Source of the DNA: Desulfohalobiaceae bacterium
Lineage (GTDB): Bacteria > Desulfobacterota > Desulfovibrionia > Desulfovibrionales > Desulfothermaceae
Length of the DNA stretch: 40,916 nt
Direction of reading: 5' to 3'
Assembly (NCBI GenBank): GCA_021737085.1
Contig: JAIPEP010000008.1
Span: 1 to 40,916 of the forward strand
Below are positions 8,266-15,770 of the stretch, piece after piece (position 1 is the first letter of the stretch; each line of letters opens with the position of its first letter). Position numbers and translations under genes: made by a program. The notes under the pieces were generated by a model that searched no databases, had not been told where the DNA came from, and was given only the letters and a program-made list of their open reading frames with translations.

Positions 8266-9684
8266 TTAAGATTTTAACACTACTACACGTGCTAACTCAC
8301 GACATAATACCATACGAGCTTCAATTGCATGATCATTTTCTTCTCGAGAAAATGGAATGATTGAACTGTGCGTATTGTTAGCTGACGCTTTTGCTTGATT
8401 ACCACTTAATAAATCATCTTTTGCATGGATCAGCGGATTTCTGGTCTCTTTATATAGAACATCAGCAATATCTTTACGTTTCCATCTTCCACTTTTTCCG
8501 CATAAACGCTTTTGCAGTTCTAATCCACCAGAACATTGTTCTGCATAGGCAAAGGCATTAGCAATATCACAATTTCGAAAAAGTGTTGTATCATCAATCA
8601 GTCTACGTAAGGCTTTCTTTTCTGCATCTTTTTCTTTTCTATAGTGTGCTTTCCGTTCTAAAACTTGATAGAAACACAGGAATGCCGTACGATAGCGGGA
8701 CGCAGCTAATCCATCTATGAAATAAGCTAACAAACTTTGATCGTGATATTTATTGGTATATATGTATTCAATTCGAGGGAGCAAATCAGGATTATTACTA
8801 CGCTGAGGTAGTCCATGCATACGTATTGCGTCATTAAGACATGTTTCGTCATGTTGATAATATTGTAGTACAGTAGGATCGCGTAATATATTTGGTTTTT
8901 TTTCTTTAAAATATCCAAGAAAATCTGGGAATTTACTTGCGAATTCTTTTAACTCATTATAGCTGATATACATTTGACGGTTTGCAATCATTGGTTGAAA
9001 AGTTGTAACTTTTTCTGGGTCAACATTATGATGTAACATACAACTATGTCGAACTTCTTCATTCGAATACGGATTATCGGCAGAACAGAAAGACAATTTT
9101 GTAGGATCTGTAAAAGGCATTATTTTCTCATGTACGCCTACTACACAGTTCATAAGTGGAGTTACAGTTTTGATATATTGTTGCCATGGGTGATCAAAAA
9201 GATTAGCTCCACAATTTACTTCTTCATCGGAAGCCCAATGGTAACCTTCAGGACCTCGACCACTGTTCATTGCCCACATTGGATTGTGAATCCAAACCTC
9301 AGGATCAGCTGGTAAATAACGATCCTCAAGAATATGAGATGATTCACTTCGCTTTGCTTTACCATGAAGCCTGCTCTCAGGGTATCTACAGTTGTATGCA
9401 AACAGATATTCATCCACAGTAGCAAAAAGATCCTTAGTTGATATTTTTTCATTAATACCCATATAGAAATGAAAAACTTTAGGGAGTTCCGGATAATAAT
9501 AAAACGCGCTACGAGTGAGTACACGTTGTGTCGGGTCTGATGATGGTAATACAATACCTTGCACTGCTAATCCGTAACAAGCAATAATATGTTTAGTCCC
9601 AACCCAAGAATTATGACCCTCTTCGTCCGATAACAATATGGAACCACGAACTGTATATTCGCCACAGCGTATTAATTTAGGCAT
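8266..9684 (-). CDS. Uncharacterised protein with a C-terminal HEPN-like motif
   Basis: 472 residues, not recognised with certainty. The DNA is clearly more AT-rich than the flanking core genes, which suggests recent transfer. The N-terminal half is rich in aromatic residues and has no motif I can name. The C-terminal part is helical by pattern (LAYFIDGLAASRYRTAFLCF, LERKAHYRKEKDAEKKALRR) and ends with ETRNPLIHAKDD. RNPLIH (about R415 to H420) fits the R-N-x3-H signature of HEPN domains, which are often ribonucleases in toxin and defence systems. Proteins annotated MauJ-like have a comparable C-terminal layout. A role in phage defence or RNA cleavage is inference only. The gene stands alone, and no partner methylase, helicase or antitoxin is adjacent. 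The ATG at 9684 opens MPKLIRCGEYTVRG. Confidence 0.75.
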   Translation of the reverse strand: MPKLIRCGEYTVRGSILLSDEEGHNSWVGTKHIIACYGLAVQGIVLPSSDPTQRVLTRSAFYYYPELPKVFHFYMGINEKISTKDLFATVDEYLFAYNCRYPESRLHGKAKRSESSHILEDRYLPADPEVWIHNPMWAMNSGRGPEGYHWASDEEVNCGANLFDHPWQQYIKTVTPLMNCVVGVHEKIMPFTDPTKLSFCSADNPYSNEEVRHSCMLHHNVDPEKVTTFQPMIANRQMYISYNELKEFASKFPDFLGYFKEKKPNILRDPTVLQYYQHDETCLNDAIRMHGLPQRSNNPDLLPRIEYIYTNKYHDQSLLAYFIDGLAASRYRTAFLCFYQVLERKAHYRKEKDAEKKALRRLIDDTTLFRNCDIANAFAYAEQCSGGLELQKRLCGKSGRWKRKDIADVLYKETRNPLIHAKDDLLSGNQAKASANNTHSSIIPFSREENDHAIEARMVLCRELARVVVLKS

Positions 9685-10114
9685 AATAATATTGTTTGTT
9701 TGGATTTGAAGAAGGATGACTGATACAGAAGGACTATTTGACTGTCTGAATTAACATCATCAAACTTCAACTACAGGACTACGTGCCATATGCCGCGCGG
9801 CCTTATTTTTCAACTTACCTCAGATATTACATAGCCTTACGGTAAATTTTCACACGCCTCTCTTTTGCCATCTCCGGCAAACCGAAGCTGATTCTATGGC
9901 AAGTGCGCCTTAAAGCACCTCAGGGCCTCAGCCTGGGTATTAAAGTCACTACATCCTTGCCTTGACAGATGAACCGCTACGTTCTCCATGCCTCCACGGT
10001 TTAAGGGCGTGATAATCAGGAGTACTGTTGACCACCAATAAAGCACAACATAGTTCTACGTTCAACCCTTTCAACATATTGAAGTTGAGCCGTTGCACGG
10101 GATAGGTTGGCCTC
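9685..10114. other. Intergenic stretch with possible gene remnant
   Basis: 430 bases between the AT-rich gene and the small unknown gene. On the minus strand it contains a short frame resembling part of an excalibur-type domain (listed at 9894-10046). Nothing else is recognised. The promoter of the AT-rich gene should be just upstream of 9684 on the minus strand; the bases there are AT-rich but I cannot assign boxes. Confidence 0.4.
9894..10046 (-). pseudogene. Possible remnant of an excalibur-like small protein
   Basis: A minus-strand frame of about 50 residues opens at GTG (10046), follows an in-frame TAG, and ends at TAG. It reads a hydrophobic stretch (LYWWSTVLLIITP), then ENVAVHLSRQGCSDFNTQAE and ALRCFKAHLP. 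CSDF-TQAEA is reminiscent of the excalibur calcium-binding domain, but the DxDxDGxxCE end is absent. No ribosome binding site is visible. It is most likely a fragment, and the family assignment is tentative. Confidence 0.3.
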
Positions 10115-10402
10115 ATGCTTACACAGGAGCCGTTCGATCCGCTAAAGTTTTTGGAAAGCCAGCTCATGTTGACGGTTCGCCTGGACGAAGCTGGCAGAAT
10201 CCTGCTCTACGGCATGTCCGGACTGCATCCCAGAAAAAAAGGGCAGGCCACTTGGGTGGTGCGGACATATGAGGGGCTGCTTCGCCTGCAGCTGGATGCA
10301 ACGAAGCCGGAACTTCGACCTTCCGTTCGAAAGCTGATGGCCCAGGGTAAGGTGGAGATTGTGAATGGACGGTATCGCGTCAGTCTGAAGCCAGGGGACT
10401 AA
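10115..10402 (+). CDS. Small protein of unknown function
   Basis: A 95-residue soluble protein, not recognised. It has a leading LTQEPFDPLKFLESQLMLTV, a central GRILLYGMSGLHPRKKGQA, and a basic C-terminal part (RPSVRKLMAQGKVEIVNGRY). Base composition is GC-rich like the core genome, unlike the AT-rich gene beside it. A truncated copy of its last third lies at 8021-8092, so the family has been duplicated locally. No operon partner is visible. It could equally be a longer protein with a lost 5' end. Confidence 0.55.
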   Translation: MLTQEPFDPLKFLESQLMLTVRLDEAGRILLYGMSGLHPRKKGQATWVVRTYEGLLRLQLDATKPELRPSVRKLMAQGKVEIVNGRYRVSLKPGD

Positions 10403-10732
10403 GGTGTGAGCGTAGCCAGAAGAGTGCGAAGGCAGGGTTAAGCCCCCAGCCCCGGGAATGCCGAAAAAAGGGGCTCAAATTTGGCTTGTGAGAGGCTTCT
10501 GGAGGGTTTCCGTGTAGGTAATCGCGAAAATCGTCAGAAGGCGAATATGCGGCGATATAACTTTCTGAAATATCGGCAAATATTTAGAAAAAAACGAAGA
10601 GGGGCCAATTACGATCTTGGCTCTCTCTGCCCAATAAGGGTACTTATTCCGGATCGAATATAAGCAGAATCTCTCCTGGATTAGATACTAGATAAGTCTC
10701 TGGGGACACACAGGGGACAAATTTGGAGGGGA
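10403..10732. other. Intergenic region with GGGGACA repeats
   Basis: No gene is supported. A short hairpin (agcccc 10448-10453 with ggggct 10470-10475, followed by caaattt) may end transcription of the upstream small gene. Three copies of GGGGACA occur at 10702-10708, 10713-10719 and 10728-10734. Such words are typical of the repeats mobilised by REP-associated tyrosine transposases, but no transposase gene is present here. Confidence 0.4.
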
Positions 10733-10766
10733 CAAAAAAATGGGGTTAAGCATGTTACTTAACCCC
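10733..10766 (-). terminator. Intrinsic terminator after the initiator tRNA
   Basis: On the minus strand, ggggttaag (10758-10766) pairs with cttaacccc (10742-10750) around a 7-base loop, followed by ATTTTTTTG. It ends the gmhA-fmdB-hemC-tRNA transcription unit or the tRNA alone. Confidence 0.8.
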
Positions 10767-10777
10767 TTGAATTTCTT

Positions 10778-10854
10778 TGGTAGCGGGGGGTGGATTTGAA
10801 CCACCGTCCTTCGGGTTATGAGCCCGACGAGCTACCAAACTGCTCTACCCCGCA
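10778..10854 (-). tRNA. tRNA-fMet (initiator, anticodon CAT)
   Basis: 77 bases including an encoded CCA. The acceptor stem is gcgggg/ccccgc, the anticodon loop is CTCATAA, and the T arm is ggttcaaatcc. The anticodon stem has the three consecutive G-C pairs of initiator tRNAs (GGG/CCC). Position 1 is U and position 72 is U, giving a 1-72 mismatch, the other initiator hallmark, though the E. coli pair is C-A. It lies just downstream of hemC. Confidence 0.93.
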
Positions 10855-10951
10855 ATACTTTTTGTAAAGTAGCCTAAATTCGGGCCAGTTGTCAATGGAG
10901 AATCCGCTTCTTGGTTGACGTTTTTTGAGGATGTGTCTTTTCCAAACTGGA

Positions 10952-11881
10952 TCATGAGGCGGAATAGACCTCGCGCAAGATCCTGTCGCCTCCCCGCTGC
11001 AAAATGTCCTCTGCGACCTCCCACCCCAGGCGGATAGCCTCTTCCGCCGGATGCCTGGCCTCTTTGTGGATGATTTCCCGCCCCTGCAGATCTGCGACCA
11101 CACCTTGCAAACACAGCTCGCCGTCCTGCCAGGAGGCGTGTCCTCCGATGGGGACCTGACATCCGCCCTCCAGGCGCTGCAGGAAGCTCCGCTCAGCTGT
11201 TACAGCCGCGCGGGTAGGTGGATGATCCAGACAGGAAATAACGGTTTCCAGCTCGCTGCTGCCCTGGACATATTCCAGACCGAGGCTCCCTTGTCCCACT
11301 GCGGGAAGGAACTCCGCGGACAGGAGGCGCTTTTTGTGGCGCGCCTCTAGCCCTAGGCGCTTAAGGCCTACAGCGGCGACAACAATGGCCTCGTACTGCC
11401 CCTCTTCAAGCTTGCGCAGCCTGGTGTCCAGATTGCCCCGCAGCATCCGCACGGACAGGTCCGGGCGCAGAGCGAGCAATTGGGCTTGGCGGCGAAGGCT
11501 GCTTGTGCCCACGCTGCTGTTGTGGGGAAGGGAGGCGATATCCGGATAACTGTGGCTCAGGAAGCAATCCGCTGGGTCGTCACGCTCCGGCACCACGCCC
11601 AGAGTCAATCCGTCAGGGAGCTCGGAGGGTATATCCTTCATACTGTGCACAGCCAGCTCGGCCTCGCCCCGGAGCAGAGTCTCCTCGATCTCCTTCACGA
11701 AGAGTCCCTTGCCTCCGAATTTGGCCAGCGGGGCGTCCTGGATCTTGTCTCCGGAAGTCCGGACCACTGTGAGCTCCACCCCAAGCCCGGGGTGCTGCTC
11801 CCGCAGCTTACCGGCGATGTGCTCCGCCTGCCACAGAGCCAGCTTACTACCCCTGGTGGCTATCCTGATGGGTCCCTGCAT
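10952..11881 (-). CDS. hemC: Hydroxymethylbilane synthase (porphobilinogen deaminase)
   Basis: 309 residues, the usual length. It polymerises four porphobilinogen molecules to hydroxymethylbilane in tetrapyrrole synthesis, which feeds haem, sirohaem and corrinoid pathways. Visible features are the start IRIATRGSKLALWQA, the substrate-loop motif SVGTSSLRRQAQL, an RGNLDTRL segment, and the dipyrromethane-cofactor cysteine C241 in LEGGCQVPIGGHA. I place the start at the ATG 11881, which has aggag about 7 bases upstream. An in-frame codon at 11905 lacks such support. It is downstream of the fmdB-like gene on the same strand and is followed by the initiator tRNA. Confidence 0.95.
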   Translation of the reverse strand: MQGPIRIATRGSKLALWQAEHIAGKLREQHPGLGVELTVVRTSGDKIQDAPLAKFGGKGLFVKEIEETLLRGEAELAVHSMKDIPSELPDGLTLGVVPERDDPADCFLSHSYPDIASLPHNSSVGTSSLRRQAQLLALRPDLSVRMLRGNLDTRLRKLEEGQYEAIVVAAVGLKRLGLEARHKKRLLSAEFLPAVGQGSLGLEYVQGSSELETVISCLDHPPTRAAVTAERSFLQRLEGGCQVPIGGHASWQDGELCLQGVVADLQGREIIHKEARHPAEEAIRLGWEVAEDILQRGGDRILREVYSAS

Positions 11882-11960
11882 CGATCTCCTCACAAGATAT
11901 CCCACAAAAGAGCGTGAGAGAAAGGACCAGTCTATCTGTGGACTAAGCTCTTCTTCCCAC

Positions 11961-12197
11961 TCAAGCGCACGTTCCGCAGCTTCCGCCTCCGCAGCTGGAA
12001 CATCCCCCTGATCCGCCCATATCTCCGCTCGGACCGGAAGGGGGGATGTCTCCGCCCATCCTTGTCCGGCAGCGGGATATCATCTTTCTAGCGCGTTGTC
12101 CGTTGCACTGGGGACAGCGCACCTCGTCCTGGTCGGAGAAAATAAATTCCTCAAATTCCTTGCCGCAGTCGTTGCAAAAATACTCGTATATAGGCAT
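11961..12197 (-). CDS. FmdB-family zinc ribbon protein
   Basis: 78 residues. The N-terminal zinc ribbon MPIYEYFCNDCGKEFE then CPQCNG is the FmdB/putative regulatory protein family signature. The C-terminal tail is rich in Gly, Ser and Cys (GGSGGCSSCGGGSCGTCA), with several further cysteines, common in FmdB relatives. The family role is not settled; some members are linked to amidase and formamidase regulation. It lies between the gmhA-like gene and hemC, all on the same strand, so it is probably co-transcribed. Confidence 0.88.
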   Translation of the reverse strand: MPIYEYFCNDCGKEFEEFIFSDQDEVRCPQCNGQRARKMISRCRTRMGGDIPPSGPSGDMGGSGGCSSCGGGSCGTCA

Positions 12198-12298
12198 TGT
12201 GAACCCCCCTGATGATTATTCTCTGATTGCCATCATTGGATTGGAGCCTTTTGGAAAGAGAAATTCAGCGGAGATACCACTCCGCAAGCCTTTTGCTC

Positions 12299-12907
12299 TT
12301 ACAGCTCCTTCTGCAACTCATCCACCGCCTCGAAGAGATAATAATCCACCATGCGGCAGATAGCGTGGCCCAACGCGATATGCACCTCCTGGATAAGAGC
12401 GGTGGTCTCGCTCGGGACAGGAAAGACGGCTTCGGAGTGCTCGACAATATCTCCGCTCCGACTGCCGGTCAAGCCAATGCGATAGGCCCCTATCTCGCCT
12501 GCTGTTTCTAAGGCCCGAATCACGTTGGCACTTCTGCCCGAGGTGCTGATGCCGATCACGACGTCACCTTCACCACCCAGCCCCTTGACTTGCCTGGAAA
12601 AGATCTCCTCGAACCCGTAATCGTTCCCCAAGGCGGTAAGCACGGAAGTATCCGTGGTCAAGGCCAGGGCTGGCAAAGGAGGGCGTTCCATCTGGAACCT
12701 GGACACGAACTCTGCGGCGAGATGCTGGCAATCCGCGGCGCTTCCCCCGTTTCCGCAAAAAAGGACCTTTCCTCCTTGGACCAGACGCACCGCGATGGTC
12801 TTGGACACCTCGGAAATCAGGTCCAGATTGGCCTCGAAGAACTCCGTCCGGAGCCTGGCCCCGGATTCGGACAGATCCCTGATGATGGAGGATTCGCTGT
12901 TCGGCAT
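12299..12907 (-). CDS. gmhA: Sedoheptulose-7-phosphate isomerase (SIS domain, GmhA/DiaA family)
   Basis: 202 residues, a single SIS domain. Motifs are CGNGGSAADCQHLAAEFVSR, GISTSGRSANVIRAL, and the C-terminal EVHIALGHAICRMVD carrying the conserved His. Canonical GmhA converts sedoheptulose 7-phosphate to D-glycero-D-manno-heptose 7-phosphate for the LPS inner core. DiaA is a close paralogue involved in replication initiation and lacks this substrate role. Length and the AEF/H residues favour GmhA. No other heptose genes are in the window, so the function is supported only by family. Confidence 0.87.
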   Translation of the reverse strand: MPNSESSIIRDLSESGARLRTEFFEANLDLISEVSKTIAVRLVQGGKVLFCGNGGSAADCQHLAAEFVSRFQMERPPLPALALTTDTSVLTALGNDYGFEEIFSRQVKGLGGEGDVVIGISTSGRSANVIRALETAGEIGAYRIGLTGSRSGDIVEHSEAVFPVPSETTALIQEVHIALGHAICRMVDYYLFEAVDELQKEL

Positions 12908-13058
12908 AGATTCTCTCTCTTGGCCTTTATCCTTTTCTGTGCTAGGAGATTTTCGGTGCGTGGAGGGAAGTGCTCACCTCTATCTCCTTTGTGGAGAACA
13001 ACCGGCAGTATCAGCGAGCCGGCGGGGCATCCCAACCCAAGCCCCAGGCGATTCCCCT

Positions 13059-13616
13059 ATGGCGGACATGAATAGGACGGTTTGCCCCTCACTTTCCGGC
13101 AGTGGCGACGCGGATACGCGGTGTGTCACCCTAATCGGAATGCCGGGATCGGGCAAGAGCACCTTGGCCAAAGAGCTTTCCCGTTCACTGGGCTGGTCCT
13201 GGCTGGACACGGACTATCTCCTGGAGTCCTGGTTCGGCCTTCCCCTGGAGTCCCTCCGGAACCGATTGGGCCGGGAGTGGTTTCTACGCAGCGAGGAGGA
13301 GCTTGTCCTCGATCTCTGGGTCCGGCGCTGCATTGTGGCCACCGGCGGGAGCGTGGTCTACAGCCCACGCGCCATGCGTAAGCTGCAAGATATAGGACCC
13401 GTGGTCTATTTGCAAGCGGAGCCCGGGGTGATCGCCTCCAGGGTGGCGCAACACCCCTATCGCGGCCTGGTCATGCGCGAGGGACAGGACCTGGGACAGG
13501 TCCTGGAGGAACGAAAGCCCTTATACGAGGCATACACCGATCTAAGCGTGGACACCTCTCAATACGGTGTGCAGGACTGTGTGGAACAGATTGTCCGACA
13601 ATTGGAGTTGGAATGA
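13059..13616 (+). CDS. Shikimate kinase-like P-loop kinase
   Basis: About 185 residues. It has a Walker A loop GMPGSGKST (27-35), a DTD motif (WLDTDYLLE), RSEEE, and ATGGSVVYSPRAM. The lid region VAQHPYRGLVM and ERKPLYEAYTDLSVDT complete the pattern of the shikimate kinase family, which phosphorylates shikimate at O3 in aromatic amino acid synthesis. The P-loop has MPGSGKS where AroK usually has GxxGxGKT, so another small substrate is possible. Several desulfovibrios carry a second SK-like gene. The ATG 13059 is the best start in reach; another ATG is at 13068. The stop overlaps the next gene by 4 bases (ATGA). Confidence 0.8.
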   Translation: MADMNRTVCPSLSGSGDADTRCVTLIGMPGSGKSTLAKELSRSLGWSWLDTDYLLESWFGLPLESLRNRLGREWFLRSEEELVLDLWVRRCIVATGGSVVYSPRAMRKLQDIGPVVYLQAEPGVIASRVAQHPYRGLVMREGQDLGQVLEERKPLYEAYTDLSVDTSQYGVQDCVEQIVRQLELE

Positions 13617-14209
13617 GCCAACTGGACATTCCCCAGCAGATATTCTCAGAGCTGGAAAGAATATACGCTGCCATGGATGCGGAGTACGACCGTGTGGCCT
13701 CCCGGATCGGCCTGAGTTGCAGCGCTTGTCTGGACAACTGTTGCCGCAGCTATTTCCGGCACCACACTTACGTGGAATGGGCCTATTTATGGCACGGCTT
13801 GCAGCAGATGGGGAGCAGTCGTCTGGAAGTCTTCCGGGAGCGGGCCGGAAGCTACATGGAAACCTTGCGCAGCCGTTTGACGGAGAACAAGCCCTCCCGG
13901 ATCATGTGCCCTCTGAATGAGGACGGCTGGTGCGCTATATACAGTCACCGCATGGTGATCTGCCGCCTGCACGGTGTTCCCAACCAAGTGAGGATGCCGG
14001 ACGGCAGGGTGAGAAACTTTCCCGGATGTCATCTTTGCCAGGATCTGACGCGGAGCATGGATCGCATTCCCTGTTTGGACCGGACACCGCTCTACACGGA
14101 GTTGGCCGCGCTGGAACGCCGCTTTCTGGGGGAAAGGGCCAAGAGCCTTCCCAAAGTGGATATGACCCTGGCCCAGATGATCCTGGAGGGACCTCCCAAG
14201 CTGGAATGA
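13613..14209 (+). CDS. YkgJ-family cysteine cluster protein
   Basis: 198 residues with a conserved cysteine set: CSACLDNCC near the N-terminus, MCPLNEDGWCAIYSHRMVIC, and FPGCHLCQDL. The spacing is that of the CxxCxxCC-type YkgJ/UPF0153 family, thought to bind zinc or an iron-sulfur cluster. Its function is unknown. The ATG overlaps the stop of the kinase-like gene (ATGA), so the two are translationally coupled. Confidence 0.85.
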   Translation: MSQLDIPQQIFSELERIYAAMDAEYDRVASRIGLSCSACLDNCCRSYFRHHTYVEWAYLWHGLQQMGSSRLEVFRERAGSYMETLRSRLTENKPSRIMCPLNEDGWCAIYSHRMVICRLHGVPNQVRMPDGRVRNFPGCHLCQDLTRSMDRIPCLDRTPLYTELAALERRFLGERAKSLPKVDMTLAQMILEGPPKLE

Positions 14210-14252
14210 GCCCTAGTGGCTCTCAACCCAGCACAAAAATGAGCCTATCAAA

Positions 14253-14285
14253 AAAGGCGGCCCAAGCAGAGCAAGGGCCGCCTTT
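14253..14285. terminator. Bidirectional intrinsic terminator
   Basis: aaaggcggccc (14253-14263) pairs perfectly with gggccgccttt (14275-14285) around an 11-base loop. On the minus strand a T-run follows (complement of the A-run at 14250-14256), ending the tRNA-Leu transcript. On the plus strand tttt follows the stem, so it can also end the YkgJ-like transcript. Confidence 0.85.
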
Positions 14286-14294
14286 TCGGGTAGA

Positions 14295-14381
14295 TGGTGC
14301 CGAGGGCGGGATTCGAACCCGCACGGGCGATTGCCCACTACCCCCTCAAGATAGCGTGTCTACCAGTTCCACCACCTCGGC
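14295..14381 (-). tRNA. tRNA-Leu (anticodon GAG)
   Basis: 87 bases with an encoded CCA and a long variable arm. The acceptor is GCCGAGG/CCTCGGC, the anticodon stem is ctatc/ggtag with loop TTGAGGG, and the T loop is gttcgaatc. It lies downstream of pgk-tpiA-secG on the same strand. A secG-tRNA-Leu linkage is common in bacteria. Confidence 0.95.
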
Positions 14382-14504
14382 ATAGGTAAGAGGGGTTTTA
14401 GCTCGCTTAATTTGTAGCACTTTTTGCCTTGCTGGGCAAGAGTGGATAAAGGCGCGCCCCCGATAACTCCGGGGCTGCAAACGATCTGCTGCCAGCCGTT
14501 TGGA

Positions 14505-14855
14505 CTACTCCTGTTGCCCCTGCTCGGCTCCCGAAGGCTTTGACGAGGATTGGCCCGCCTTCTGTCCCTTGTCCTGGCTCTCTTCCTTCTTTTCCAGTAC
14601 TACGGAGGAGGATTCCTGGGAGGCGCTCTTTTTCTGGGCCTGCTTATAGGTGAATCCCAGGGATGTGGCGAAGAAGATGACCGCCATAAAGACCGTGAGC
14701 TTGACCAGAAGTCCGCCAGCTCCGCTGCTGCCGAAGAAGGAAGAGCTGGAGCCGCCGAATACTACCCCCATCCCCTCCTGTCCGGGCTGGAGCAGGACAA
14801 GGCCGATGAGGGAGATACAGGCTATAAGATGGATAGTTATGAGTAGCGTGTTCAC
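14505..14855 (-). CDS. secG: Preprotein translocase subunit SecG
   Basis: 116 residues. Two membrane helices (LLITIHLIACISLIGLVLLQ, LTVFMAVIFFATSLGFTY) are separated by the SecG loop PGQEGMGVVFGGSSSSFFGS. A long charged C-terminal tail rich in Lys, Glu, Gln and Ser follows, longer than in E. coli SecG but common in this phylum. SecG is an auxiliary membrane subunit of the SecYEG channel. The gene follows tpiA on the same strand and precedes tRNA-Leu. Confidence 0.94.
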   Translation of the reverse strand: MNTLLITIHLIACISLIGLVLLQPGQEGMGVVFGGSSSSFFGSSGAGGLLVKLTVFMAVIFFATSLGFTYKQAQKKSASQESSSVVLEKKEESQDKGQKAGQSSSKPSGAEQGQQE

Positions 14856-14972
14856 GGGATACCTTCCTTCTGCGCCACTCCGCGGCGGAGACGCGGGAAA
14901 ACGCCTTGGGAGTGTTCCATGTTTTGCAGGAAATCTTTTTTCAGGTGAAGCCTCTCGCCAGCCTGGTATCTG

Positions 14973-15731
14973 CTATCCTAGGGCGATGGCGCTGAAGCTG
15001 TCAGCCTTTAGACTAGCTCCACCTACCAGCACTCCGTTTACATTGTCAATCCCCAGGATCTGGGAAGTATTGTCCGGCTTGACGCTGCCGCCGTAAAGAA
15101 TGGCTGTCCGGTCCGCGCTTTGGGGCAGAAGCGTCCTCAGCTCCTCCCGCACCAAGGCGTGCGCCTCCTCGATGTCCTCCGGACGTGCCACCTCTCCGGT
15201 GCCTATGGCCCAGACCGGCTCGTAGGCCAAACTGAGGCCGGAGCGGAGTGCGCTTCGCACCCGCTCGGAATCCAGGGCGCTGTGGAGCTGGCGGGTCAAC
15301 ACCTCTCGGACCCTTCCCTGGTTACGCTCCGTAAGGGTCTCGCCGATGCACAGGATCATGTGTAGGCCCTTCTCCAGGCCATAGGCAAGCTTTTCCCCGA
15401 CCAGATCGTCGGATTCTCCGAAGAAGTGGCGGCGCTCGGAGTGTCCGGCCAGGGCATAGCCGCAGCCGAGATCCAGGAGCATTTCCGGGGACACCTCTCC
15501 GGTGTATGCCCCCTCTTCCGCGGGATAGAAATCCTGCGCCCCAAGAGAGAATCCGTTTTTCCCGGATATGGCTCCAGAAACGGTTTCCAGGCTGGTAAAA
15601 GGGGGCAGGATAAGGATCTCCCTGTTTGCAGGGATTGAGCCCTCAAGCTTTTGCAGGAGCTCCTGCACCGTGCTGCTGGCCTGGCTCCTGGTCATGTGCA
15701 TTTTCCAGTTTGCGGCGATCAGTGTGTGCAT
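14973..15731 (-). CDS. tpiA: Triosephosphate isomerase
   Basis: 252 residues, normal length. It interconverts dihydroxyacetone phosphate and glyceraldehyde 3-phosphate. Catalytic residues are visible: Lys in AANWKMH, His in AGHSERRHFF, Glu in AYEPVWAIGTG, and the phosphate loop YGGSVKPDN with GVLVGGASL. I start it at the second of two close ATGs (15731) because ggag sits 7 bases upstream of it; the first ATG (15737) is too close to that site. The gene lies 40 bases after pgk and upstream of secG, a glycolytic cluster. Confidence 0.96.
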   Translation of the reverse strand: MHTLIAANWKMHMTRSQASSTVQELLQKLEGSIPANREILILPPFTSLETVSGAISGKNGFSLGAQDFYPAEEGAYTGEVSPEMLLDLGCGYALAGHSERRHFFGESDDLVGEKLAYGLEKGLHMILCIGETLTERNQGRVREVLTRQLHSALDSERVRSALRSGLSLAYEPVWAIGTGEVARPEDIEEAHALVREELRTLLPQSADRTAILYGGSVKPDNTSQILGIDNVNGVLVGGASLKADSFSAIALG

Positions 15732-15770
15732 ATGCATTCTCCGCTTATTGGTGTGCAGTCTGCCGTGCCC

